A stretch of 64,000 nucleotides of DNA. Origin: Mesostigma viride (Eukaryota > Streptophyta > Mesostigmatophyceae > Mesostigmatales > Mesostigmataceae). The notes beneath the pieces were generated by a model that made no database searches, was not told the origin of the DNA, and worked only from the letters and a program-made list of their open reading frames with translations. This document shows, one piece after another, positions 44,501-54,347 of the stretch. The number at the start of each line of letters is the position of its first letter. Positions within the stretch are counted from its first letter, which is position 1. The stretch is taken from the NCBI GenBank assembly GCA_009746045.1, contig RPFO01000389.1:2377638-2441637 (forward strand), read 5' to 3'. The position numbers were made by a program, and so were the translations under genes.

Positions 44501-45634
44501 AGGACTTTGTAATGGGCCTTGGGTCTTCATGGAATGGACCCTGGAAGGGCAGCCCAAGTGTTGGCTCTAACAGGTTGCTGTACATTTGTATATATTCTCT
44601 GTAACCAACCTGTTGCATGCTAATAAAATCCCTGGTTGTGTGACCATGTTGGACGTGGTTGCCAGGGGCCTCACTATGGGTTATACTTCTTTATCTAATA
44701 AAACATAATCATGTCACTGTCATGTTCTGTTGTTTGTAATGTTCAGTTCCAGGATCTGATCCAAACCTGGAGGATATGGGGTGGGGTTCGATTCCCCAGC
44801 TGACCTCAGCCTGGCATGTGTGAATCCTGAGTTTATCCCTCAGTGAGGACATGGGCTCCCCATGTGTTGGCTAACATTTGTCAGGGCTCTCTCAGTCTTT
44901 GGAAGGATTTAAAAGATAAGGGAGGCTCCGTGGCGGGCGCCATATGAACGGGCGCCTGTGATAACTGGATGACCAGCAGGAACTCACAATAGTACGTTCA
45001 TGGACTCCTCTATCTCCTCTGACTAAGTGAAGACCTAACTTTAATCTACACCAGGTTCCCAAAGAAAAAAGGGTTGGGATGTCATGTGGGTCAGAGGGCA
45101 ACCTTTGAACCAATGAGCATGCAGGCCTAGCTAATATTTGGAGGCACCTCAGATTCCAAAAGAAAAGGCAGGTCTGGTCTCTGGGAGGGATCAGATGTCT
45201 GAAGGCTTGTGGGGACAGTGGCTGATAGGTTCTCAGGCTGGTCCAAGCTCCAAAACAAGAAAGGGTTGGAGTTAGCATATTGGGGCACCAATGTGCTAGA
45301 TGGATGCAGGTTGAGGAGACCTTTCCAACGCCGTGTCAACCGCCTAGAACAGACGAGGGACTAGAGAGATATCAGGTCCCGAAGTACTGCCGACCGGCGG
45401 GCGGGGGCGGTGCACTCTCAGGGCATAGTGGACAGGACACGTGGCAGGCAGTGCCTGCACAGGCTTAGCCTGAACCATCACGTGACTGGGACACAGTGTA
45501 CTGAGGGCTCAACGGTACTGTGGCTAGTAGAAGCCAGTAGCCAGCCAGCAGGTCTGCAAGGATGTAAGTCCATGCAGAACTGTGGCAGGTCCTGTGCTGT
45601 CCTAGACACAGGATAGCCAGAGACTCCTATATGC
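44501..45634 (+). repeat. 3' terminal region of element D
   Basis: Matches 25366-26500 of A4, with AATAAA signals near 44621 and 44697 and the T-arm-like GGTTCGATTCC near 44787. Cut at TATATGC where GGGTAA repeats begin. Confidence 0.8.
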
Positions 45635-45700
45635 AAGGGTAAGGGTTAGGGTAAGGGTAAGGGTAAGGGTAAGAATAAGGGTAAGGGTAAGGGTAAGGGT
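45635..45700 (+). repeat. (GGGTAA)n array, left part
   Basis: About ten GGGTAA units with one GGGTTA and one AAGAATAAG variant. Continues after the LINE at 47476. Confidence 0.95.
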
Positions 45701-45719
45701 ATGAGGGGTCCATCACTTC

Positions 45720-46477
45720 GGTGCGCACTTCTTAGGGGACCACGCCTCCATGCCCTTTACAGAAGGGTGTGTGGAAGGGCTGCGTGCTATATCGCCCTAC
45801 CTGTTCATAATCGTGGTCGAATACGTAATGATTCAGGCGCGCAAGCGATTTGCCCGCATCGTGGGTAGGGAACCAGGGGTGCAGGTTGCCAACCACTTTG
45901 GCATGGCGGAGCGGAAACGGAGATTCAGCTGGCGGACATCATCTACGCAGACAACACCACCCTCTTCGAGGACACTGGGCACGTGCAGACATGGCTTGAC
46001 TGCCTGGCTATCGAGGCCCGTGCAGTGGGGCTTGAGGTCAGCAAGAAGACAGAGGCCCTGGCGATTGGACTCACCCACCCACCGCCACCCCTCTATCTCC
46101 TTGACAGCTCTCGAGTCCTTTACCGGGACCGCGTCAAGCTGCTGGGCAGCCTGCTTCCCAGCTGCGAGGCTGCTGTGGACCACCGCATCTCCCTCGCCTG
46201 GCACGCGTTACGTCATTACCGGGCCCTGTGGCGCAAGCCCCTTGGCAAGATCGAGAAACAGGACCTGTTTAAGGTCCTCGTCCTTCCTGTTCTCACGTAT
46301 GGGGCCGAGACGTGGACCCTCACTGCCGACCTGGCCCGCAAGCTGGACGGCGCGGTCACCAACATGCTGCGATCCATTTTCAGAGTAGGATCTGCTGCTC
46401 ATGTCCGCAATGAGGACCTTTACCTTGGCATGCCATATATCACTAGCAGCGGCGCATGCAGCTCGTCGGGCACCTAG
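45720..46477 (+). pseudogene. LINE reverse transcriptase fragment
   Basis: Two frames: the first with SPYLFIIVVEYVM (RT region before the active site), then LADIIYADNTTLF spanning the catalytic box, where the usual YADD reads YADN. The second (45983-46477) covers the RT thumb: WLDCLAIEARAVGLEVSKKTE, LGSLLP, and LPVLTYGAETWTLT, typical of LINE RT. A frameshift lies near 45960. The 5' end, endonuclease and ORF1 are absent. Confidence 0.85.
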
Positions 46478-46881
46478 CTCGCACCAACCAGGTAGACACC
46501 TCACGTGGCCCCCCCGCGGGACTGCGACCAGCTCAGCTTGGCCGGCACCTCCTGATGTGGGCCGGGCCCCGTGATGTTAGACGCCGCAAGGCCCGCACCT
46601 TCAAAATAGTCAGCTAGTAGAGGACATGGGGGGCCTAGGCCTCAGACTCCGTGATTTGGAAGAAGATGATGGACAAGGCCAAGTGGGCCCAGGTCATAGA
46701 GGACAACGAGCCCCCCCGTGGGGAAGCACCCGCGTGTGCAAACCTGCGGGAGGCACGCCAGCTAGACAGCTCCCCTATAGGGTAGCGTGTTGTTTAGATA
46801 GATGTTGTAGTTAGTGATGTTGTTTAGATAGATGTTGTAGGTAGATGATGTAGATAGATTAAACCGGTAGGACTGTTTGCA

Positions 46882-47423
46882 CCCATCCATCCATCCATCC
46901 ATCCATCCATCCATCCATCCATCCATCCATCCATCCATCCATCCATCCATCCATCCATCCATCCATCCATCCATCCATCCATCCATCCATCCATCCATCC
47001 ATCCATCCATCCATCCATCCATCCATCCATCCATCCATCCATCCATCCATCCATCCATCCATCCATCCATCCATCCATCCATCCATCCATCCATCCATCC
47101 ATCCATCCATCCATCCATCCATCCATCCATCCATCCATCCATCCATCCATCCATCCATCCATCCATCCATCCATCCATCCATCCATCCATCCATCCATCC
47201 ATCCATCCATCCATCCATCCATCCATCCATCCATCCATCCATCCATCCATCCATCCATCCATCCATCCATCCATCCATCCATCCATCCATCCATCCATCC
47301 ATCCATCCATCCATCCATCCATCCATCCATCCATCCATCCATCCATCCATCCATCCATCCATCCATCCATCCATCCATCCATCCATCCATCCATCCATCC
47401 ATCCATCCATCCATCCATCCATC
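46882..47423 (+). repeat. (CATC)n microsatellite, about 135 units
   Basis: Uninterrupted ATCC tetramers, about 540 bp, inside the LINE 3' region. It opens MDGW and IHPS repeat frames that are not genes. Confidence 0.98.
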
Positions 47424-47475
47424 GGGGTTCATGCTCCGTGACTCCCCAACGGGAGCACGAGTCTAATTAATTAAT

Positions 47476-48280
47476 TAAGGGTAAGGGTAAGGGTAAGGGT
47501 AAGGGTAAGGGTAAGGGTAAGGGTAAGGGTAAGGGTAAGGGTAAGGGTAAGGGTAAGGGTAAGGGTAAGGGTAAGGGTAAGGGTAAGGGTAAGGGTAAGG
47601 GTAAGGGTTAGGGTAAGGGTAAGGGTAAGGGTAAGGGTAAGGGTAAGGGTAAGGGTAAGGGTAAGGGTAAGGGTAAGGGTAAGGGTAAGGGTAAGGGTAA
47701 GGGTAAGGGTAAGCTAGGTAAGGGTAAGGGTAAGGGTAAGGTAGGTAAGGGTAAGGGCAAGGGTAAGGGTAAGGGTAAGGGTAAGGGTAAGGGTAAGGGT
47801 AAGGGTAAGGGTAAGGGTAAGGGTAAGGGTAAGGGTAAGGGTAAGGGTAAGGGTAAGGGTAAGGGTAAGGGTAAGGGTAAGGGTAAGGGTAAGGGTAAGG
47901 GTAAGGGTAAGGGTAAGGGTAAGGGTAAGGGTAAGGGTAAGGGTAAGGGTAAGGGTAAGGGTAAGGGTAAGGGTAAGGGTAAGGGTAAGGGTAAGGGTAA
48001 GCCGGTAAGGGTAAGGGTAAGGGTAAGGGTAAGGGTAAGGGTAAGGGTAAGGGTAAGGGTAAGGGTAAGGGTAAGGGTAAGGGTAAGGGTAAGGGTAAGG
48101 GTAAGGGTAAGCCGGTAAGGGTAAGGGTAAGGGTAAGGGTAAGGGTAAGGGTAAGGGTAAGGGTAAGGGTAAGGGTAAGGGTAAGGGTAAGGGTAAGGGT
48201 AAGGGTAAGGGTAAGGGTAAGGGTAAGGGTAAGGGTAAGGGTAAGGGTAAGGGTAAGGGTAAGGGTAAGGGTAAGGGTAA
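47476..48280 (+). repeat. (GGGTAA)n array, right part
   Basis: About 800 bp of GGGTAA (TAAGGG) with rare variants (GGGTTA near 47606, GCTAGGTAA, GCCGGTAA). It degenerates at 48281-48378 into TAATGGTAA-like sequence. The hexamer is not the usual TTAGGG or TTTAGGG. The long Pro/Tyr and Leu/Thr frames are artefacts. Confidence 0.95.
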
Positions 48281-48378
48281 TTAGGGTAATATATTGGTAA
48301 ATATTGGACATGATCATAATACTAAGAATGGTAACGCTAATAATAATGGTCATAGTAATGGTAATGCCATGGCGATGG

Positions 48379-48838
48379 AGTTGGAATGCGTCTAGAGACG
48401 AAGGACAACTGTCGAAAGCTGGAAATGAGAATGACGATTGTATTAGCAATAATACAAGGAATGTGGTGAAAGCTTGAGGGCTCAGAATGGAACGTCTGGG
48501 CAAACTCGGGTGCTGCGGCACTCCCCAGTGCTACGCCTATATGCCTATGGCAGTGCTCACTGCAGCACCTGCCAGTGGACAACTGTACACTGCAATGCCA
48601 TGCGACCACGTCACTAGCAACCAGCTAGCACTCGGCCCGTCAGACCCGGCTACACCGGATCTGGCGGGTCGAGCTAGCGCCTAGGAACAGTCTGGCACTA
48701 ACTGCACGTCAGTCCACATGACGCCTCAGTACCGTACGCCCTGCCGTACAGTACTGATGTGTCCCGCTCAGCCGCGGTAGGCAATACGCGGCGCGCAGGC
48801 CGGAAATCCGTGTGTCAGCCTAAGCATCGCATCTAACT
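48379..48838 (-). repeat. 3' LTR of element B
   Basis: 460 bp; differs from the LTR at 58178-58637 at one base (GTGGAC versus GTGGGC). Confidence 0.93.
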
Positions 48839-48857
48839 CCCATTATGTTTTCCTTTC
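48839..48857 (-). other. Candidate polypurine tract of element B
   Basis: On the minus strand, GAAAGGAAAACATAATGGG abuts the 3' LTR, the position of the plus-strand primer. Confidence 0.5.
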
Positions 48858-49900
48858 AGGTTGAAGGCTAGCGACTTCAAGCCTGATCCTGCCCAGCTAG
48901 GAGACGGACTCCAAGCTGACTGAGGTGCTGAGCAACTGACACCCATACTGCAACATCTGGACTGAAAAAAAGATGGGCCCCAGAACTCGTGCAATACTTG
49001 TGATGGCATCACGTTTAGCTCAACATGCCCGGGGAGTTCCTCCTCCTCGCGAGCTCACAAGGGAGATAGCTATGCCTGTCTGCCTATCCAGGGAGTGCAT
49101 CACCAGCCAAGAGAGCCATTGTAAAAATGCCAAGGTAACCGTTTAAGAGGTTCCATGTTGTTCCATCATCATCGCCCACTCAGAGAAAAAATACCCAGCC
49201 AGGCTGGGTCAACTGAGCTCAGGTTACCTGCAACCTGAGGAGTGACAGAGGACAGGTTTATTGCACCCTGCACTGTCCATGTTGTACCTGCACAACATGT
49301 GAGGACCAGCCACCCCTGCCCTGCACAGGGGGCTGAAGTCCTAGTGACAGGTGACAGGACTATGACATCCTGGACCTGTCCACGTTGCACCTGCACAACG
49401 TGTGGGACCAGCCACCCCTGCCCTGCACAGTGGTGGCTGAAGTCCTGGTGACAGGTGACAGGAATATTCATCCTGCACCTGGCTGAGCACGTTGTACTAG
49501 ACAACATGACAGCACCCATGCCTTTACTGCCACTGAACAGTGAGGCCAGGTGGCCCAGGAGATCCACAGTGAACTGGGGTCCTGGGTAACCACCTGTCAA
49601 GGGAGCTTTGACCCTCCACTTGAATGGGAGGCACCTGAGCCACTGAGCTCAAGGCCAATCCACCAAGGCATACAACCCTAGTGGAGAAAGAGTGTGAGAT
49701 ACATCCCTGCCCACCTATGAAGGTGGCAACGAAATTCCATGGTGTTGAAAAAATCAAAACAGATTTTATTGGCATAGGGCACGCAGATGCATGAAAACAG
49801 ACTCCAACCAACCCCCCTTGCTGGAAGCCACAACCTACCCCTTGGACCTGCCCAAGGGGTACTGGGTTACCTAGGCGGCCCTGGTGAACAGGACCCTGCT
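48858..49900 (-). other. 3' untranslated region of element B with repeated hairpins
   Basis: Noncoding. Holds a two-unit tandem duplication of about 103 bp (49272-49374 and 49375-49480). Each unit starts with a hairpin, and a third hairpin lies at 49488-49508. In the transcript the stems change in a paired way (CAUGUUG/CAACAUG versus CACGUUG/CAACGUG; the third uses a U-G pair). Confidence 0.7.
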
Positions 49901-49989
49901 AGGCGTCCCCCCTATGGGGCAGGGTTGCCTGCTTGCCATAGGGGTTCATCAAGTGGTACAACAGCTGATATTGTCAGCTGCCTGCTGAG

Positions 49990-52565
49990 GCACTTTAGTG
50001 AGTGCATCAGCAGCGTTGTGTTTGTCCTCCACGTGACGGGTGGACTCCCAGTAGGTGGACTCCTGTTTACCACCCAGTCAAGATCAGTGTGCACAGCATA
50101 GGGTTAGCAAGGAAACTGAGGACTGACTGACTGTCAGTGAGCAAGTGTGCCACCACCCCAGCATTGCTGCCTGCTTGCATCTGCAACCAAACCAGCACAT
50201 GATTCAAGTACCTGGCATGAAGCACTGCTGACACCACTGCCCTGCACTCAGCAGCATTGCTGCTGACAGCCTTGCGTCTATGCAACCGGCTGTACCATGA
50301 AATGAGAGACAAGGGTGCATCATCATTCTGCACAAAATACAAGCCTGACTCCCTTGCCTGCAACTTGGTAATCTGCCTGGACTCCATGGAACTATCCATC
50401 ATAGCTTGGATGTGAATGGTTTTGTGGAGATCCAAGGAGTGCAAGATAAGGGGAGGGCCTTCCTGGAGAGTTTTGGTGATGGCTTTGTGACCTACTTGCA
50501 TCAAGACATCATCATCAACTCTGCTAACCACAGCCAGGTGAGGTGCACACGTTGAGCACAACCACCCCAGCTTGCCTCTAATGGTAGGACAGGCTCCAGG
50601 TTTGATTTTTGTTTGCAAAACCTCCAAGCAGCTGTGCATGTAATCATTGGGAGAGTAAAGTGCACACACCCACTGGTTTTGATGCTGCTGGAGTTGTAAC
50701 ATTGTGCCACAAAATTTTATGGCAGTGGTGCCCAGCTCTACTTGCTTGCCAATCTCAAAATGCTGTGACACTTGTTGAATAAAATCATCACAGCACGCCT
50801 TGGCCCAGCAATCAGCTGATCATCCCCATGCCACACAAAGGTGAGTATGCCATGAGGGTGTGGGACCACAAAGAAGCAAGGGTCTATGTCATCATATCTA
50901 GCCCCTAGCTTTTCAAACACAGCCTGAGCTGACATCCTGAAAATGCGAGGAGCTGATTGCAGCCCTTCAACACCTATGTTAGCTTTCAGGTACTGCTGAG
51001 GGATGTGTTTTGCCCAAACTCTGGGAGTGGAGACTACATACACCTGACCATGCCACACTTGTTGTGCTATCTCAGGTGAGCCTTTCAAGAAAGCCCTTTT
51101 AATGTCTGTAGCCTTACATACATAGTCATCCCCATCATTGAGATGACCCACAAAGACAGACAGCAATATTTTAAGGAGGTTTGCTGAATGCCTGGCGTGT
51201 ACAACTCTGCCTCTGTCAGATCAGTGGTGCCCTTGAACTCTGTCACACAAGGTCTAGCATGGAAAGATGACTGACCCATCTGCTGCTGGCTTATGTTTAC
51301 ACACAAACTTCAGGCGCAAGTGCTTGCACCCTGCAGGCTTTTTGTCAATAGGTGTGACAGGTGGAGTGTGAGAGGGCTAAGAGGATCTGGCACTACCCAT
51401 TCTTCCCTGGCCTTGTTGAAGGCCTCCACCCATTTTAGGAAACCTATGTGTGTGCGACAGTCTTGCTCTATCTGTTCATAAGAAAGAGGAGACATTTTAG
51501 CCACATCATGCTTGCCCAATCCAAAGGAGGTGGGATGAAGTTTTTGGTTATGAACCAAGTCTGCCACACAAGGTTCTTGCCCTGGGGCATACTTGGGGTA
51601 GCAAATTTTACAGAAGCAATGTTGGTGTTAAGAAGTTTTTGAAGAGAAATTTTGAAATGATTCAGATCAACACCACCCAGGTCCTGGATGGATAGTCTAT
51701 CACTGGAGATAATGACACCAGGGTAACAGAGAAAAGGATCCCCCAACAAGCATTCCCTTTATAACCTTCCAATACCTGAAAAGGGTGGGGATACCAAGTA
51801 TAGTCAACATGACCTGACCTTGTACCTTGAGGGATGACTGCCCTGAGAAATCAGCCACATGGTGCCAGGGTGAAGGTTCCAAAGGCATATAGGGCACATG
51901 CAGCCAGGGCACTGATAATGCTGACCTGGGCTTGTGTGTCCACTGCAACCATAAATGGGTTATTGTCATTCTGCCCAACCTTCCCCACCTTAGCTGATCC
52001 TGCAGCAGTTTGAGCTTTAGCTCTATGAGCTGATTGTAAAATGCGAACAGCTTCTGCTAGGCTGCGTTTGGAAGGTGCAGCTAGTGGCTGAGCTATGTTC
52101 ACAATTGAAGAGGTGAGAGGTTGCTGATCACCTGTTTTGCCTATGTAACCCTCTGCTGCAGGGGGCCAAGCCTGCCGTGACTGCCTACAATCATCAAGGG
52201 TGACCTGGGTGTCACAGTGGGTGTGGCTCTCACACTCACCAGTGGGTGTTCCAAACAACCACTCACTGGGCAACGCTGGGATGCCAGGCAATTGTACAGG
52301 GCTGTCGGCCAACAGCTCTTCCTCCTCTGCCACGTCTGACACAGTTGGAAAATACAATTTCATCCTGTGAGGTGAACACCTGTGAATCTTACCCGTGTCA
52401 TTGTGTTTAATCAGCACTGTCCTGCCAGTGGTGTTAAACTTTAGGATGGTGGCTGGCCCATGCCAGTTACCCACCTTGCCTAGTCCCGACTCCTTGTAGA
52501 ATAGGACCTGATCCCCTTCTCTGAAGGTGGGACGTGGATGCTTTGCATCCTTGACAGCTAACCTG
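49990..52565 (-). pseudogene. pol: Pol of element B, 3' part: integrase tail, retropepsin-like, RT, RNase H (frameshifted)
   Basis: Open pieces: 52597-51851 (integrase C-terminal part, then a retropepsin-like AVDTQAQVSII near 51920); 51978-51700 and 51749-51468 (rest of the PR-like domain and linker); 51567-51310; 51306-51085 (RT start, VTEFKGTTDLTEAELYTPG); 51166-50738 (RT with TDIKRAFLKGS and HGDD near 50825); 50771-50067 (RNase H with MDSSMES, AECRA, TDSQ). ADALTK is reached in another frame near 50000. The order integrase, PR-like, RT, RH and the HGDD box match family A, although sequence identity is low. Confidence 0.88.
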
Positions 52566-52569
52566 CTAG

Positions 52570-54347
52570 TGTCCCAATGTCCAGGAAAAGGCCTCAATTG
52601 AGGCCTTTTTTATATTGGGTGTTGCATGCAGCCAAACAACTTTTTTCCAAATATGAGCATAGGCCATGCATTATTATGATTGTTTTGGGGTTGCCAGCAC
52701 TTAACATCAGTCATATAGCCCCAATACCTATTTAATTATGATTTAACAAAACAGGGTGTCGCTGCGGTGGCACCATTTACACAGCATGACCATAGATGCA
52801 AGCAGAAAAAAGGCGGTAGTACTTAGTTCCCTCTGCCTCTTAGGTGTCTTTTGGACCTTTCGAGGTTTCCCCACAACACGGTAAGCATGGCATGACATGG
52901 CATGCTCCCCAAGGGACGCCTCATACACAATTGCACGGCCGGGGCTGTCGCGCAGCACTGCAGGCAGCAACAGCCTGCCATGGGTATTGCACGTAACCAT
53001 GAGGAATCCAAAGCCTCTATTACAAACACGCACAAGGATCATGCATTATAATGATAGGTGTGACCTTCCAAGCGCTTAGCTTCACTCACATAGCCCCAAT
53101 ATCTACGTTGTTACGGTATATTCTGACAGGGGTTTGCTGCCGCGGCAGCAGATGAACAGCACATGGCAAGATATACAAGCATAACTGGACACCATTTGCA
53201 CTGTCTTCTAGACCTCTAGCTTGATTTTAAGCTTTGCAAGGGTTGCCTGAGACATGGCCAGCATGGCAGGAACTGCCATGCTTCTCATGGAAAGCAGACA
53301 CGTCTACACGGCGGGGGCCAGCCGCAGAGCACTGCACGAAGTACTATAACCTGCATTACGTCACAACGGCACTAGGCGCCGATAGGCAGCTAAAAACTGA
53401 CGATATCACAAGCAAATCGATGACATTACCTTTCTACCACCAGGACGCACTTACAGTTCACACCCCTCACACCCGGGATCACTAAGCACGCATATGCGCT
53501 GGCGCTGAACGTGGCTGCATCAGAAAAGCTGTTCAAGCTCGGCGTTTTCAAGTTGTCCGGAAGCGATGCAGCCCGCAAATCTGGCCGGACAGACGCTCCA
53601 TGCGTCGTCCATTGACGTATGAAAGCGGCTGCAGCGGCCTCACCAGCGCTGTTCGCATAATGGCGCTCCCATAGCTGGGGCGCGCGCGCGTTTATTGTCC
53701 GCATCCCAGTTTTTCCTAGCTAAAAACACCCCTTCCTCTACCTACGGATGCACGCCAAAAGGCTCGAAAATAGCCAGCGCCCCTTTAGTCACAGCTGCCC
53801 CAACATCCCCCCCCGCCGTCCCGCTAGTCTCCTTCCCAGCATATCGAAGCACCGGCCTGCTGGCAAGCGCACTATCAACGCCGATTACGCCCCATCTGAA
53901 TTTCACTAACCTGGCATTCAGCACACAAATAACGACCCCACGAATTTATAAATCGACTTTTGACACATTTAGCGGTCGGGCTAGCTTCAAGGATAATTTA
54001 TCTGCCCAACGCGCTCCATACTGCTCGAAATGATGCACGAACGTGGCCATACGGTCCATTTTACTCGAGGCCGCCATGGTCGTGCATTCGTGAAAATTCC
54101 TCGTCCCGTTGCACGAAAGTGGCCAAAATAGGTACTTTTCCACCTCACGTATTTTTCAGTAACCGTCGACCCCTGTCGACCCCAACGGGTCAGGACGCTC
54201 AGCACATGTACCAGATTCGCGCCACTGGGGCCGGACGACCCATAGGACCGGTCCTTCCCGCCAAAATACCGTACTTTGTGAGATCTTGGTAAAAAAGGCC
54301 TCAATTGAGCCAAAAGGCCTCAATTGAGGCCTCTGGACAAATAGACA
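52570..54347. mobile_element. Second non-autonomous CTAG-flanked inverted-repeat element (1778 bp)
   Basis: CTAG flanks both sides (52566-52569, 54348-54351). Inverted ends are TGTCC...TGTCCAG-type followed by a perfect GGCCTCAATTGAGGCC palindrome at each end (52590-52605 and 54317-54332), with a second CCTCAATTGAG at 54299. Removing it with one CTAG restores the B pol frame (HTAS joined to RLAVKDAK). It shares with the A1 insert size, CTAG target, subterminal palindromes and blocks such as CCGCCATGG...GTCGTGCATT and TATAAAT(T/C)GACTTTT. No transposase is present. Confidence 0.82.

Larger units (their letters stand above)
29138..45634 (+). mobile_element. LTR retrotransposon D, nested host element
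   Basis: A family A relative in three pieces: 29138-30966, 34176-36115 and 44111-45634. The gaps are a hAT transposon and an 8-kb inverted-repeat element. It keeps terminal sequence, ORF1 (frameshifted), intact gag, the start of pol and the 3' terminal region. About 2.85 kb of pol (integrase end, PR-like, RT, RH) is deleted at 44497, with TCT shared at the joint. It ends where a GGGTAA array begins at 45635. Confidence 0.88.
45701..47475 (+). mobile_element. LINE (non-LTR retrotransposon), 5'-truncated
   Basis: Lies inside the GGGTAA array, with array on both sides. It holds the C-terminal half of a reverse transcriptase, a 3' region with a (CATC)n tract, then TCATGCTCCGTGACTCCCCA and an (AATT)n-type tail, matching 38978-39230. 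The short simple tail resembles RTE-like LINEs, but the clade is not settled. Confidence 0.85.

Noticed and set aside
46762-47470. MDGW- and IHPS-repeat open frames
   Set aside because: Translation of the (CATC)n microsatellite.
45635-48280. A true chromosome end
   Set aside because: The array is internal, flanked on both sides by mobile elements, and the hexamer is GGGTAA rather than a known telomere unit.
47475-48521. Long Pro-Tyr/Leu-Thr frame ending in a conserved-looking N-terminus
   Set aside because: The repeat part is the GGGTAA array; the conserved part is LTR sequence of element B, also present at 58320.
53234-54313. Short ORFs inside the second CTAG-flanked insert
   Set aside because: Not shared with the related insert in A1; the element appears non-coding.
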